A DNA stretch of 64,000 nucleotides. Source: Vibrio sp. SS-MA-C1-2. GTDB taxonomy: Bacteria > Pseudomonadota > Gammaproteobacteria > Enterobacterales > Vibrionaceae. Shown here piece by piece: positions 37,621 through 46,877 of the stretch; position 1 is the first letter of the stretch, and each line of letters begins with the position of its first letter. The stretch spans positions 496,001-560,000 of the forward strand of contig NZ_CP090980.1 in NCBI RefSeq assembly GCF_021513135.1, in the 5' to 3' direction. The notes under the pieces were generated by a model that ran no database searches, had not been told where the DNA came from, and worked only from the letters and a program-made list of their open reading frames with translations. The translations under genes were made by a program, and so were the position numbers.

Positions 37621-37750
37621 CTTCAGGATGAAGTAATGGACACCTCTAGGATAGAGAAGCTTCGCTAACGGAAACTAGCAAAAAAAAATCACATTGAGTG
37701 TGATGCAGGGAGCACCATATAGTAGCGGGATAGGCTGCAACAGAAACACA

Positions 37751-37788
37751 GGGCGCGACAGGAGTCGCGCCCGCTCTGTATCTAGAGC
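37751..37788 (+). terminator. Hairpins at csrB 3' end, without T-run
   Basis: gggcgcgac-agga-gtcgcgccc (37751-37772) is a strong 9-bp stem, followed by gctct-gtatct-agagc (37773-37788). Neither is followed by a T-run, unlike known csrB terminators. Confidence 0.6.
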
Positions 37789-37921
37789 ACAGAAAACCAA
37801 CTCACTTAGCCGCTATTACAACTATTCCCTATATATTCGACTAAAAAAATTCAATATCTCTGCGACTCAATAACAACTGAACTATAGTTAACAGATATTA
37901 ATATCTAAAGGCTATAACTAC

Positions 37922-38422
37922 ATGAAACACATCTTCCATACGATTCATCCCGACAATCGTGTTAAAGTTGCCCTTATTGCGGCTTTAGGTTCAACAATCT
38001 GTATATCTATCCTTGCTGGGATTGATCAACTCACTAATCATGCTTATTTATTAGCCGCACCATTTGGTGCCACCATGGTATTAGCGTTCGGCGTCCATCA
38101 AAGCCCTCTTGCTCAGCCAAAAAATATTATTTTTGGTCATCTATTAACGGCATTTATTGGGCTGCTCTTTGTGAATTATGTGGAAGTAAATGCGATCAGT
38201 TTAGGTGTCGCTGTTGGGTTAGGAATATTTTTTATGATTATACTAAAAATCACTCATCCGCCAGCGGGTGGAAACCCTTTATTAATCATGTTAACAGGGC
38301 ATACAAGTTGGTCATTTTTAATTACACCATTTTTATTAGGCTCTGTTATTATTGTGCTAATCGCTTATGTCTTCCATAAGTATGGTTCAAAGTACCAATA
38401 TCCATTTAATAGCGATAAATAA
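37922..38422 (+). CDS. HPP family membrane protein
   Basis: 166 residues with four to five membrane helices and the name-giving motif THPPAGGNPLL; FGATMVLAFGVHQSPLAQPK is another family hallmark. HPP proteins are integral membrane proteins; some are implicated in nitrite transport in cyanobacteria and chloroplasts, but the function here is not known. There is no CBS domain. It lies 130 bp after csrB. Confidence 0.88.
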   Translation: MKHIFHTIHPDNRVKVALIAALGSTICISILAGIDQLTNHAYLLAAPFGATMVLAFGVHQSPLAQPKNIIFGHLLTAFIGLLFVNYVEVNAISLGVAVGLGIFFMIILKITHPPAGGNPLLIMLTGHTSWSFLITPFLLGSVIIVLIAYVFHKYGSKYQYPFNSDK

Positions 38423-38469
38423 GGTTTTTCTTTAAACTTAGAGAGTAATATTAAGAGCTAATTATTCTC

Positions 38470-38615
38470 TATACCCATCTTACTTGACGTTGCTAGGTTG
38501 TTGACTATATTCATTCGCCCCAATCAGATAGAACCCCATACCCATGGGGCATCAATCATTTGCCGCCTACTAACAATATAGTGGTACGTTAATTTGGCTA
38601 ATTACTTCGGGTATA
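38470..38615. repeat. ERIC copy with insertion
   Basis: Ends tatacccatcttacttgacg and ttacttcgggtata with the ERIC core cattcgccccaatcagatag; about 146 bp because extra bases (around acaatatagtggtacg) lie in one arm. It ends 14 bp before the cysB stop. Confidence 0.8.
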
Positions 38616-38629
38616 AGCTTAAAATAGAC

Positions 38630-39601
38630 TTAATATACTGGTAGCTTCACATCAGAAAAAATATCAATCATCTGCTGTTCTGTTTTTGCTTCTGTCGCTC
38701 TCTCAATCAATGATTTTGTTAAATGAGGGGCTAATGCAAAAATAAATTGATACATATATTCACAGATAAAAATCCCACGTTTAAAGCAGAGTAACCCTTG
38801 ATTTGGAGAAAATAGATGGCTGATATCGATCACATCCAGCTCATAATTCACTAAATCATTAGCCGACACCGTCGCAATAATCCCGATACCAAATTCTAAT
38901 TCCACATAAGTCTTAATCACATCGGCATCAATTGCTGTCATCGAAATCGAAGGGGTTAACCCTGCTTGCTTAAAAGCGGTATCTTGGGTATTACGCCCGG
39001 TAGAGCCTTCATCATAACTGACCAGAGGATACTGACTAATCTGCTCTAAGGTAATATTTGGAACCTCAGTTAAAGGATGACCTTTAGGAACAACTAATGA
39101 CAATGTCCAGATATAACAAGGAAGAGAAACCACTTCATCGTTTGGCATATCTTGAGCTACAACCGAAAGATCAAAAAGTCCTGTCGGAACATTACTATTA
39201 ATTTGTTGAGAAGTAGAAGGAAATATATTGAGTTCTACTTTAGGGTGAGTCTTAATAAATTCAGTTATCGCAGGAGGCAGAATATAATTCGCGATAGTTT
39301 GGGTGGTAAATAGATTTAATACCCCTTCGTCAGGGTTTGTTAAATTATTTGCCATCACCTTGATCTTATCAGCATTAAGTAACGTCTGAATCGCAGAGGT
39401 GATGATCTCCTCTCCTACCGCTGTCACGGTACTTAAATGTTTACCATTCCGCTCAAAAATCTGAACACCAAGCTCTTGCTCCAATAATCTCACCTGCTTA
39501 CTAACATTCGGCTGAGTCGTAAACAGGCGTTCAGAGGCTAATGACATATTGAGTTCACTGTTGACGATTTCAACAATATAACGTAATTGTTGTAATTTCA
39601 T
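38630..39601 (-). CDS. cysB: LysR-type regulator, CysB family
   Basis: 323 residues, nearly the size of E. coli CysB (324), and very similar at the N-terminus: MKLQQLRYIVEIVNSELNMS, TTQPNVSKQVRLLEQELGVQ, IFERNGKHL. The C-terminal part is the CysB effector domain that senses N-acetylserine and controls cysteine synthesis genes. The paralogue Cbl cannot be fully excluded. It is transcribed alone downstream of yeiR (82-bp gap). Confidence 0.85.
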   Translation of the reverse strand: MKLQQLRYIVEIVNSELNMSLASERLFTTQPNVSKQVRLLEQELGVQIFERNGKHLSTVTAVGEEIITSAIQTLLNADKIKVMANNLTNPDEGVLNLFTTQTIANYILPPAITEFIKTHPKVELNIFPSTSQQINSNVPTGLFDLSVVAQDMPNDEVVSLPCYIWTLSLVVPKGHPLTEVPNITLEQISQYPLVSYDEGSTGRNTQDTAFKQAGLTPSISMTAIDADVIKTYVELEFGIGIIATVSANDLVNYELDVIDISHLFSPNQGLLCFKRGIFICEYMYQFIFALAPHLTKSLIERATEAKTEQQMIDIFSDVKLPVY

Positions 39602-39683
39602 TGATATCCTTTCAAATTAACGGTTCACAGAGTCATTATACTCCAAATAATCATGGTTATTCGGTAGCTAAGAAGGATATAAA

Positions 39684-40661
39684 CTATTGAATATCCGAAA
39701 TATGTAGCAGTATGCTCTCTAGCTCATCCCAAGGTAACAATTGATTATCAATCACCTCTAATCGAGACTCAAACCCTTCTAGGGTCATTTCATTCAGAGA
39801 GAGAACCCCATTATTAACATTAAATGCATAGCAACCTTTATTGGTATTCATTACCCCTTTGACTCGTTCTGCCGTTAAATCGTTGAGCATAGAAAAGATA
39901 AGATCAAAATCAAAACTGATCTCTGAGCCAAAAATCCACCCACAACTAAAATAGCCTTGCCCTCGATTCTCTTTACGAATAAAGCGCGCATTCGGTGGTA
40001 ATTGAAATTGAGGCTCCATCTCAGCATGTTCATGATGATGATCAGCAATCTCTGATGCTTCAGTTAACCGTGTTCTCTCTTTATCTAATAACGAGAGAGA
40101 GAACTCTCCTTGCTCGGCAAAAAGGCCATCAAGCTTTGCAGGGTATTGCATCTCTAACCATTGATTAAAGCTCTTTTTATCACTTTCAGAACATTGATCG
40201 ACTTTATTGGCTATCACGATATCAGCAACGTCGAGTTGATCATTAAAATTGCTATTCTCTCGATATTTATTATTGGTTAAATTTCGCGGATCAACCAATG
40301 CGATCGTCGCTTTCAAATCGATATAATCTTGAAATTGAGGTGACGTTAATAAGCTAATGATCTTATGAGGATGCCCTAACCCCGTTGGTTCAACAATCAA
40401 ACGATCGGGCTTTTGACGTAATAGTGTTGTTATCGCCACCGACGTCGGCACGCCTGCAGTACAACACATACATCCACCGGGCACTTCTTTGATCATCGCT
40501 CCTGACTCCGTCAAGATTGCACCATCTATCCCGATCTCACCAAATTCATTCACCAGTACAGCCCAGTGTTGATCTGTAGGTTTCTGTTGTAATAAATTAA
40601 GAATTGAGGTGGTTTTACCGACACCAAGAAAGCCAGTTATTATATTGGTTGGGATTTTCAT
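39684..40661 (-). CDS. yeiR: G3E-family GTPase YeiR, metal chaperone
   Basis: 325 residues with Walker A GFLGVGKTTS (10-19), the metal-binding GGCMCC motif (Cys64, 66, 67), NKVD for guanine recognition and a His-rich linker (DHHHEHAEME), followed by the CobW C-terminal domain. It aligns with E. coli YeiR along its length (VLVNEFGEIGIDG, IEPTGLGHP). YeiR binds zinc and is thought to deliver it to client enzymes. Confidence 0.9.
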   Translation of the reverse strand: MKIPTNIITGFLGVGKTTSILNLLQQKPTDQHWAVLVNEFGEIGIDGAILTESGAMIKEVPGGCMCCTAGVPTSVAITTLLRQKPDRLIVEPTGLGHPHKIISLLTSPQFQDYIDLKATIALVDPRNLTNNKYRENSNFNDQLDVADIVIANKVDQCSESDKKSFNQWLEMQYPAKLDGLFAEQGEFSLSLLDKERTRLTEASEIADHHHEHAEMEPQFQLPPNARFIRKENRGQGYFSCGWIFGSEISFDFDLIFSMLNDLTAERVKGVMNTNKGCYAFNVNNGVLSLNEMTLEGFESRLEVIDNQLLPWDELESILLHISDIQ

Positions 40662-40740
40662 TTAATCACTTATTTTATCGAAGATTCTGTCTCTACAGTA
40701 CCATATATTCGGTTTGAATTAGAGCAGTAAAATTGCCAAA

Positions 40741-40868
40741 TATATTCAAAATAATTGATGTTGCTAGTAGACGGCAAGTGAGTAAGGCCCCATGAGTATC
40801 GGGGCATTATATGGTTGGGAAGAGCGAGTGAAGTCAACAACCTAACGACTTCAAGTATGCCAGGGATA
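40741..40868. repeat. ERIC copy upstream of yeiR
   Basis: Full-length copy: tatattcaaaataattgatg, gtaaggccccatgagtatcg, gttgggaagagcgagtgaag, cttcaagtatgccagggata. With the ackA terminator it fills the 315-bp gap 40662-40976. Confidence 0.85.
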
Positions 40869-40875
40869 ACAGGCA

Positions 40876-40933
40876 AAAAAAAACCGATAAGCGATTTAAC
40901 CTTTTCGAGTTAAACGTTCACCGGTAGTTTTTT
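40876..40933 (-). terminator. Terminator of ackA
   Basis: Long imperfect stem: on the minus strand ACCGGTGAACG pairs with the region ending TCGGT, followed by TTTTTTTT; an inner TTAAC/GTTAA stem supports it. Confidence 0.7.
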
Positions 40934-40976
40934 AATATGAAAGATTATTGAGGTTTTACCCTCTCATCATTCAAGA

Positions 40977-42170
40977 TTACTGCTCAAGCAACTCAACAGA
41001 CTGCTTAGCAATAACCCACTCTTCATTCGTTGGGATAACCAGTGCTAATGGAGTATTTGGTTGCGTAATTGGCCCCATTTCACCTAATGCTGCCGCTTTG
41101 TTTGCTGCGACATCTTCTTTATAACCGAACATCTTAAGATGACGTAAGATTTCGCTACGCATAGGAACGGAGTTTTCACCGATACCGCCAGTAAATACGA
41201 TCGCATCTAATTGATCAAGTGCAACCATGTATGACGCAATATATTTAGCGACACGGTAAGTAAAGATATCAATTGCTAGTTGCGCACCATGATGACCTTC
41301 AGCAGCTGCGCTGATAATACCGCGACAATCGCTGGTAAGCTCGGACACACCTAAGAAGCCAGAGTTATTATGCAACTCATCATGAACTTCTTGCATCGTC
41401 ATGCCTTTAGACATTAAATACTCTGGAATAATTGGGTCTAAATCACCACTACGAGTCCCCATCATTAAACCAGCAAGTGGAGTTAAACCCATACTTGTAT
41501 CTACACTCTCACCATTTTTTACCGCACAAATTGATGAACCATTACCTAAATGCACAGTAATAAAGCTGCACTCTTTCGCTGGACGATTTAAATATTCAGC
41601 AGCAGCACGGCTAATGTAGTAATGACTTGTACCATGGAAACCATAACGACGAACGCCATAATCACGGTATAGCTTTTGAGATATAGCGTAAGAGAATGCA
41701 CGCTCTGGCATAGTTTGGTGGAAAGCGGTATCAAAAACAGCAAATTGAGGAAGTTGAGGGAATGCAGCAATTGCAGCACGAATACCAATTAAGTGAGCCG
41801 GGTTATGAAGTGGGGCTAAGTCGCTGATACGTTCGATTTCATTAATCACTTTATCATCAATTTGAACCGCAGTTGAGAATTTATCACCACCATGAACAAC
41901 GCGATGACCAATAGCCACTAACTTCTCTGTTAAACCAAGTTCTTTAACTAAATTGACAATAATCGCAATTGCTTCTTGGTGATGATTACTTCCCGCAGTT
42001 AGCACTTGCTCTGATTTTTGACCTTGATACTTCCAACTGATATTTGCTTCTGGTAATCCAAAACATTCGCCAATGCCGGATAACTCAGCATCTCCTGTTT
42101 TTGAATCAATAACCGAGAATTTTAATGAAGAACTGCCTGAATTAATAACTAGAACGAGTGAATTGCTCAT
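40977..42170 (-). CDS. ackA: Acetate kinase
   Basis: Interconverts acetyl-phosphate plus ADP with acetate plus ATP. 397 residues; ASKHA signatures LVINSGSSSLKFSVID, GHRVVHGGDKF, FDTAFHQTMP, FHGTSHYYI, TVHLGNGSSI and GTRSGDLDP are intact. No pta gene is adjacent, so this is likely a second, stand-alone acetate kinase such as vibrios carry on chromosome II. Confidence 0.95.
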   Translation of the reverse strand: MSNSLVLVINSGSSSLKFSVIDSKTGDAELSGIGECFGLPEANISWKYQGQKSEQVLTAGSNHHQEAIAIIVNLVKELGLTEKLVAIGHRVVHGGDKFSTAVQIDDKVINEIERISDLAPLHNPAHLIGIRAAIAAFPQLPQFAVFDTAFHQTMPERAFSYAISQKLYRDYGVRRYGFHGTSHYYISRAAAEYLNRPAKECSFITVHLGNGSSICAVKNGESVDTSMGLTPLAGLMMGTRSGDLDPIIPEYLMSKGMTMQEVHDELHNNSGFLGVSELTSDCRGIISAAAEGHHGAQLAIDIFTYRVAKYIASYMVALDQLDAIVFTGGIGENSVPMRSEILRHLKMFGYKEDVAANKAAALGEMGPITQPNTPLALVIPTNEEWVIAKQSVELLEQ

Positions 42171-42625
42171 GGTTTCTCTCTTAAGTGAACATCAGTATGG
42201 ATCATTGGTCTGACCCTTAATCTATGCACAAATCATACAATAAAACTCATAATTAAAAAATAGCTGTAAGATATCAAATATTTTTTTAGGGCTTGAAAGA
42301 ATCAAAGAAAGAAATAGAAATATTTTTAACCCACTGTTTTTTAAGTTAATTTAAAAACTAAGTCCTTACAAATACTAATGAAAATAAAATTTCAATTCTC
42401 AATTTTGGTTAGCAACACCATCAACGTAAATTAAAAAATCTCACATTATGCTGCAGGCAAGACACCAAGCACTAACAATAACTCAACACTCAACCCTAAA
42501 CATAAGGCGAGTTAATTACAATCACCACAAAGTAAATACAATTCATTATTAGTCTAAACTTTACGAAGTAGGTATACTTTACAACTCATCGTTGCTGTAC
42601 AATCATCATCACTATCTGAGACCAT
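42171..42625. other. Non-coding gap between ackA and EAL gene
   Basis: Divergent promoter region, AT-rich, with no gene, clear hairpin or repeat that I can recognise. Confidence 0.5.
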
Positions 42626-43363
42626 ATGAATCGAAAATCAAACAGAGTGGACCCTTTATCAGCAAAAACTCAACTCGAACATAATGACAATATGCTCTCT
42701 TCAGCATTTCAGCCCATTGTTAATAGTCAACTACAACTCTTTGGGGTTGAAGCTTTGCTACGCGTTAGGGATACAGAGAATCAAGCGGTTTATACACCAG
42801 ATTTCTTACAGCGCTTTGAAGGGAATAAATTATTTGAAGTCGAAATTGCGGTAATTTTTTTGCACATTAGTAATTTTTTAACCCAACCTTTCCCTATTCA
42901 CACTAAACTCTTTTTAAATATCTCTCCAGCAAGTTTAGTCTCTTTTTTCCATAATCCTCTATTTCAAAAGCTATTAGATAAATTAGAAAGAGAGAAGATC
43001 ACAACAGATCAAATCTGTTTTGAAGTTCTTGAATACAGTTATTCAAAACCCGATTATTTAACAGAAATAGTTAAGAATTTAAAAAAATTAGGTTTTCAGA
43101 TTGCGATAGATGATTATGGTGTTGAGGCATCTCATGCAGGGCGCGCCTCAGAACTTCAGCCAAATATCATCAAATGTGATCAATCAATTTTACAAAAGTT
43201 CATAACTGGTCATACACAACCATTGGAACAACTGATTAGCTTATCAAAAGAGATCAATAGTGAATTACTCATGGAAGGGATAGAGCAAGAAGTTTATTTT
43301 AATCGATTAAAACAATTGGATATCGCATTCTTTCAAGGATTTTGGATTGGAAAACCTCAATAG
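42626..43363 (+). CDS. Stand-alone EAL domain protein, probable c-di-GMP phosphodiesterase
   Basis: 245 residues, entirely an EAL domain with no sensor or membrane part. The catalytic set seems complete: EALLRV, FLNISPAS (Asn), FEVLEYS (Glu), IAIDDYG (Asp pair), IIKCDQ (Lys), EGIEQE (Glu) and FFQGFWIGKP (Gln). It should therefore break down c-di-GMP to pGpG. Without a sensor domain, control is probably at transcription or by a partner protein. It shares a bidirectional terminator with deaD. Confidence 0.88.
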   Translation: MNRKSNRVDPLSAKTQLEHNDNMLSSAFQPIVNSQLQLFGVEALLRVRDTENQAVYTPDFLQRFEGNKLFEVEIAVIFLHISNFLTQPFPIHTKLFLNISPASLVSFFHNPLFQKLLDKLEREKITTDQICFEVLEYSYSKPDYLTEIVKNLKKLGFQIAIDDYGVEASHAGRASELQPNIIKCDQSILQKFITGHTQPLEQLISLSKEINSELLMEGIEQEVYFNRLKQLDIAFFQGFWIGKPQ

Positions 43364-43412
43364 CATCAATGAATAGTCTAACCAGTGTCCTAAATTATGG
43401 GAATTCTGATAC

Positions 43413-43444
43413 AAAAAAGCCGTGAATAATTCACGGCTTTTTTT
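43413..43444. terminator. Bidirectional terminator between EAL gene and deaD
   Basis: AAAAAAGCCGTGAA and TTCACGGCTTTTTT around TAA; perfect stem with A and T runs on both sides. Confidence 0.95.
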
Positions 43445-43470
43445 ATATCTTAATGACTAATCTCTAAGGA

Positions 43471-45345
43471 TTAACCTTCACTACGTGGCTTGCTTGGACG
43501 ACGACTGCCGCCATTATCGCTACGGTTACGATCAAAACGACGTTGACCACCGCCATTTCCACCGTTGCCACCACGACGATCATCACGACCACGGCCGCCA
43601 CCGTTACCACTACGTGGACGATGTTCACGAAGTACTTCACCTTCAACAACGCGTGCTTGAGTCTCACTCTGGCGAATACGTAGCTTCTGAAGCTGTTGTA
43701 ACTTCTCTTTGGTCATCGTCTTAGGAAGTTGAACTAAAGTGTGTGCATTTTGCATCTTAATTGCACCAATGCTGTTCTTATCTAGACCTAATTCGTTAGC
43801 AATTGCACCTACGATGTCTTTAACTTGAACACCTTGATCACGACCAAGTTGCAACTGATAAGTATCCCAATCAGCAGGGCTACGACGGTTGTCACGACCA
43901 CCATCACGTCCACCGCGCTCGCCACGTCCACCGCGATCACCACGATCACCACGGTCGCCACGATCATTACGACGCTCTGAACGACGCTTGTTGTCACGTT
44001 CAATAGCTGCAATCATTGGATCTGGACCTTTATAGAATAAAGGACGCTTACCTTGTTGTTTCTTAAGAAGGATAGCAGCAAGTGTTGCAGCATCCATCTC
44101 CATGCTTTCTTGCATTTTTTCGATTAGGCCAACAAAAGACGCTAGGCTGTCATCTTCTTTATGCGTTATCAATTCAGCGCTTAAACGTGTTAAACGAGCT
44201 TCTGCAACTTTGTCACGCATTGGAAGTTGAATCTCTTCCATGTGAGTACGAGTTACACGCTCAATAGTACGAAGCATGCGGATCTGGTTAGTACGAACTA
44301 ACAGAATCGCTTTACCTTTACGTCCAGCACGACCTGTACGACCGATACGGTGAATATACGATTCAACATCGAAAGGAATATCGTAGTTATATACGTGAGT
44401 AATTCTTGGCACATCAAGACCACGAGCAACAACGTCTGTTGCAACAAGGATATCAGTTGTACCGTTTTTCAGGTGCTCAACTGTACGCTCACGTAAAGAC
44501 TGAGGAATATCACCGTGAAGTGCTGCTGCATTAAAGCCACGAGCAGATAACCAATCAGCTAGACGCTCAGTATCTTGACGAGTACGTACGAAAACAATGT
44601 TTGCATCGCTCTCTTCAGTTTCAAGTAGACGAGCCATTGCTTCATCTTTCTCTACACCTTTAACAACCCAGAACTGCTGCTCAACTTTAGCAACAGTACG
44701 GTTTTCACCCGCGACATCAATGTGTGCAGGGCTACGTAGATAACGGTTAACGATATCTTTAACGATAGGAGGCATCGTTGCAGAGAACAGAACACGCTGT
44801 GCAGATGCTGGTGCTTGTTCCATGATCCAAGTTACATCATCAACAAAACCCATTTTTAACATTTCGTCAGCTTCATCAAGTACGAATGTATGAGTTTCAT
44901 CAAGATGTAAACGATCACGAGAGATTAAATCTTTAACACGACCCGGAGTACCCACAACAATGTGAGCGCCATTTTTAAGGGCACGCATTTGATCAACGAT
45001 AGATGCACCACCGTAGATCTCTAAAACTTTAAGACCTTTAATATTTTGGCCCAACACTTTAATTTCAGCAGCAACCTGAATCGCAAGTTCACGGGTTGGA
45101 GCCATGATGATTGCTTGTGGTTTGTACTGAGAAAGGTTGACTTTATTAAGGATAGGTAGAGAAAACGCAGCCGTTTTACCTGTACCTGTTTGTGCTTTAC
45201 CTAACGCATCTTTACCTTCAAGAAGAAGTGGAATAGATGCTGCCTGGATTGGAGTTGGAGAGATAAAACCAATCTTATCTAGAGCAGAAAGTAATTTTTC
45301 AGATAGATCAAGTTGGCGAAATTCAGTAATAGTATTTTCTTGCAT
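43471..45345 (-). CDS. deaD: DEAD-box RNA helicase DeaD/CsdA
   Basis: Cold-shock RNA helicase in ribosome assembly and mRNA decay. ATG 45345 (MQENTITEFRQLDLSEKLLS) is the family start; the frame extends 25 codons further without support. Helicase motifs are complete: AQTGTGKTAAF, PTRELAIQ, TPGRVKDL, DEAD, SAT, and HRIGRTGRAGRKG. A DbpA-type RNA-binding domain follows (GAIANELGLD...IGAIKM), then a basic, glycine-rich tail; RGDRGDRG-type repeats lie before and after it. 624 residues is the usual length. Confidence 0.95.
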   Translation of the reverse strand: MQENTITEFRQLDLSEKLLSALDKIGFISPTPIQAASIPLLLEGKDALGKAQTGTGKTAAFSLPILNKVNLSQYKPQAIIMAPTRELAIQVAAEIKVLGQNIKGLKVLEIYGGASIVDQMRALKNGAHIVVGTPGRVKDLISRDRLHLDETHTFVLDEADEMLKMGFVDDVTWIMEQAPASAQRVLFSATMPPIVKDIVNRYLRSPAHIDVAGENRTVAKVEQQFWVVKGVEKDEAMARLLETEESDANIVFVRTRQDTERLADWLSARGFNAAALHGDIPQSLRERTVEHLKNGTTDILVATDVVARGLDVPRITHVYNYDIPFDVESYIHRIGRTGRAGRKGKAILLVRTNQIRMLRTIERVTRTHMEEIQLPMRDKVAEARLTRLSAELITHKEDDSLASFVGLIEKMQESMEMDAATLAAILLKKQQGKRPLFYKGPDPMIAAIERDNKRRSERRNDRGDRGDRGDRGGRGERGGRDGGRDNRRSPADWDTYQLQLGRDQGVQVKDIVGAIANELGLDKNSIGAIKMQNAHTLVQLPKTMTKEKLQQLQKLRIRQSETQARVVEGEVLREHRPRSGNGGGRGRDDRRGGNGGNGGGQRRFDRNRSDNGGSRRPSKPRSEG

Positions 45346-45938
45346 CGGGTACCCAATATCAATAATTAGTATGTAAACGGGGCCCGTATGCCAGTTCCAT
45401 TCCGGCTGAGTATTCAGCAATAGCGGTGGGCCTCATTAAGGAGGCGCGCATTGTCCATTAAACTTGAGTAAAAAGCCAGTAAAAACTTGAGAAAGTTCAC
45501 AGTTTTTGTCATTTTCGCACTAAAAAAGGCGACGATGCTCTTTTTTTATTAAAAAAAAGGTATATACGCGAGCTAGTTAAGCAAATAAGGATTACGCACT
45601 TTCAAATAGTTAAGACACTCAATATAAAGCGACATTGTTACATTAACGCAGTTAGGCATTCATCAAAAGCAGATAGCCGTGACGAGTAACCAGAAAATCA
45701 ACATCCTCTAGTAATATAAAATATCTGCATACCAGCCTAGTTCATCCATCGTCATAAAGGAAGTGTTAAACGGTAGAATAAAATTTCATGGTTAAATCGA
45801 TACGACCTTGAGACATTTTATTCTTTTCGCTATACCATATAACGGTAAAGTACTTACCTTACTCCTTGTTGTCATCGAAATAACATCAACATACAGTAAG
45901 CAACAGACTATTTTTCCGTTTAGACTAAAGGACAACTC
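45346..45938. other. Gap with deaD leader and flavin reductase promoter
   Basis: No gene. The deaD side (45346-45480) contains hairpin-forming sequence (gaggcgcgc, ggggcccg) consistent with a structured cold-shock leader. The rest is plain AT-rich sequence. Confidence 0.45.
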
Positions 45939-46598
45939 ATGAACAATGAACAGATCTTAGAAGACCTTCGTAGCCGCTATACCACTAAACAGTATGACGC
46001 GAGTAAAAAAGTATCTGCTGAAGATTTAGCTACACTATTAGAAGCACTTCGTCTATCTGCTTCATCAATCAACTCACAACCATGGAAATTTGTGGTTATT
46101 GAAAGTGATGCAGCAAAAGAACGTATGAATAATACCTTCGCAGATAAGTTTCAGTTTAATCAGCATCATGTTTTTGAGTCTTCTCATATTATCTTATTTG
46201 CTCACAATCCTGCTTATAAGCGTTCTGATTATGAAGAAGTGATCGACACTGACATCGCTAACAATCGCACGAAACTAGAAAATAAAGAAGCAGCATTCGG
46301 TGCTTTTGCCTTTGCCGAGCTAAATACCGATGAGAATGGAAATACAGCACCATGGACCAAAGCCCAAACCTATATTGCTTTTGGTAATGCCCTACATACT
46401 CTTGCTCGCATGAAAATCGATTCAACGTCTTTAGAAGGTATTGATAGCGAGAAAGTGAATGCAGAATTTGCAGCAGAGCTTGAAGGCTATGAGTGTAATG
46501 TTGCATTAGCGATTGGTTATCGTGCAGAAGATAAAGATTACAACCTAAATGCACCAAAATCTCGTCTAGCAGCAGAAAAAGTGATCACTATCATTTAA
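45939..46598 (+). CDS. NAD(P)H-flavin oxidoreductase / nitroreductase (FRase I-like)
   Basis: 219 residues, one nitroreductase domain binding FMN. It closely resembles the major flavin reductase FRase I of Aliivibrio fischeri: RYTTKQYDASKKVS, LLEALRLSASSINSQPWKFV, ALHTLARMKIDSTSLEGID and ECNVALAIGY-like segments. FRase I supplies reduced FMN to luciferase; NfsB of E. coli is a relative that reduces nitro compounds and quinones. No lux genes are in the window, so either role is possible. Confidence 0.9.
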   Translation: MNNEQILEDLRSRYTTKQYDASKKVSAEDLATLLEALRLSASSINSQPWKFVVIESDAAKERMNNTFADKFQFNQHHVFESSHIILFAHNPAYKRSDYEEVIDTDIANNRTKLENKEAAFGAFAFAELNTDENGNTAPWTKAQTYIAFGNALHTLARMKIDSTSLEGIDSEKVNAEFAAELEGYECNVALAIGYRAEDKDYNLNAPKSRLAAEKVITII

Positions 46599-46630
46599 TC
46601 AACTTATCTTATATTCATCGATTGAAATAA

Positions 46631-46682
46631 TATACCTAAAATAATTGGCGTTGCTAATAGGCGGCAAGTAAGAAGGGTATAG
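46631..46682. repeat. ERIC copy with large internal deletion
   Basis: Left end (tatacctaaaataattggcg, ttgctaataggcggcaag) joined directly to the right end (taagaagggtata); about 50 bp instead of 127. Confidence 0.75.
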
Positions 46683-46730
46683 ATGTTTCATTTATGAATG
46701 GGTATAAAATAACAATGACGAATAAGATAC

Positions 46731-46773
46731 AAAAAGAGCAGATAATCAATAAATGGTCATCTGCTCTTTTTTT
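46731..46773. terminator. Bidirectional terminator between flavin reductase and EamA gene
   Basis: AAAAAGAGCAGAT pairs with ATCTGCTCTTTTTTT around a 15-nt loop. Confidence 0.92.
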
Positions 46774-46786
46774 GAATCTTCCAATT

Positions 46787-46872
46787 TATACCCAAAGTAA
46801 TCGGAGTTGCTAGTAGGCGGAAAGTGAATGAATATAGCCAACAACTTAGCAATTTCAAGTAAGAAGGGGATA
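46787..46872. repeat. ERIC copy with internal deletion
   Basis: Both ends are present (tatacccaaagtaatcggag and aatttcaagtaagaagggga), but about 40 bp of the core, including the ggccccatgag part, is missing. Confidence 0.8.
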
Positions 46873-46877
46873 AACGG

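Larger units (their letters stand above)
37023..37788 (+). ncRNA. csrB: CsrB-family CsrA-sequestering RNA, expanded
   Basis: Carries about 45 GGA motifs, most as cAGGATGa in small hairpin loops, the CsrA-binding signature. The 5' end forms GTGTCG...CGACAC around a GGGA loop; a second hairpin is atctctta-aaggatt-taagagagat. The 3' part (cacttcaggatgaagta; gcagggagca; tagcgggataggctgc) resembles the corresponding end of E. coli CsrB, which has about 22 GGA in 369 nt. Here the RNA is about 750 nt because its centre is a tandem array (37130-37620). By binding many CsrA dimers it would relieve CsrA repression of motility, glycogen, biofilm and symbiosis genes. Upstream are a promoter and a VarA/UvrY site. 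Confidence 0.92.

Noticed and set aside
43464-44012. Frames in other phases over the deaD tail
   Set aside because: Low-complexity shadows of the RGD/Gly-rich C-terminus.
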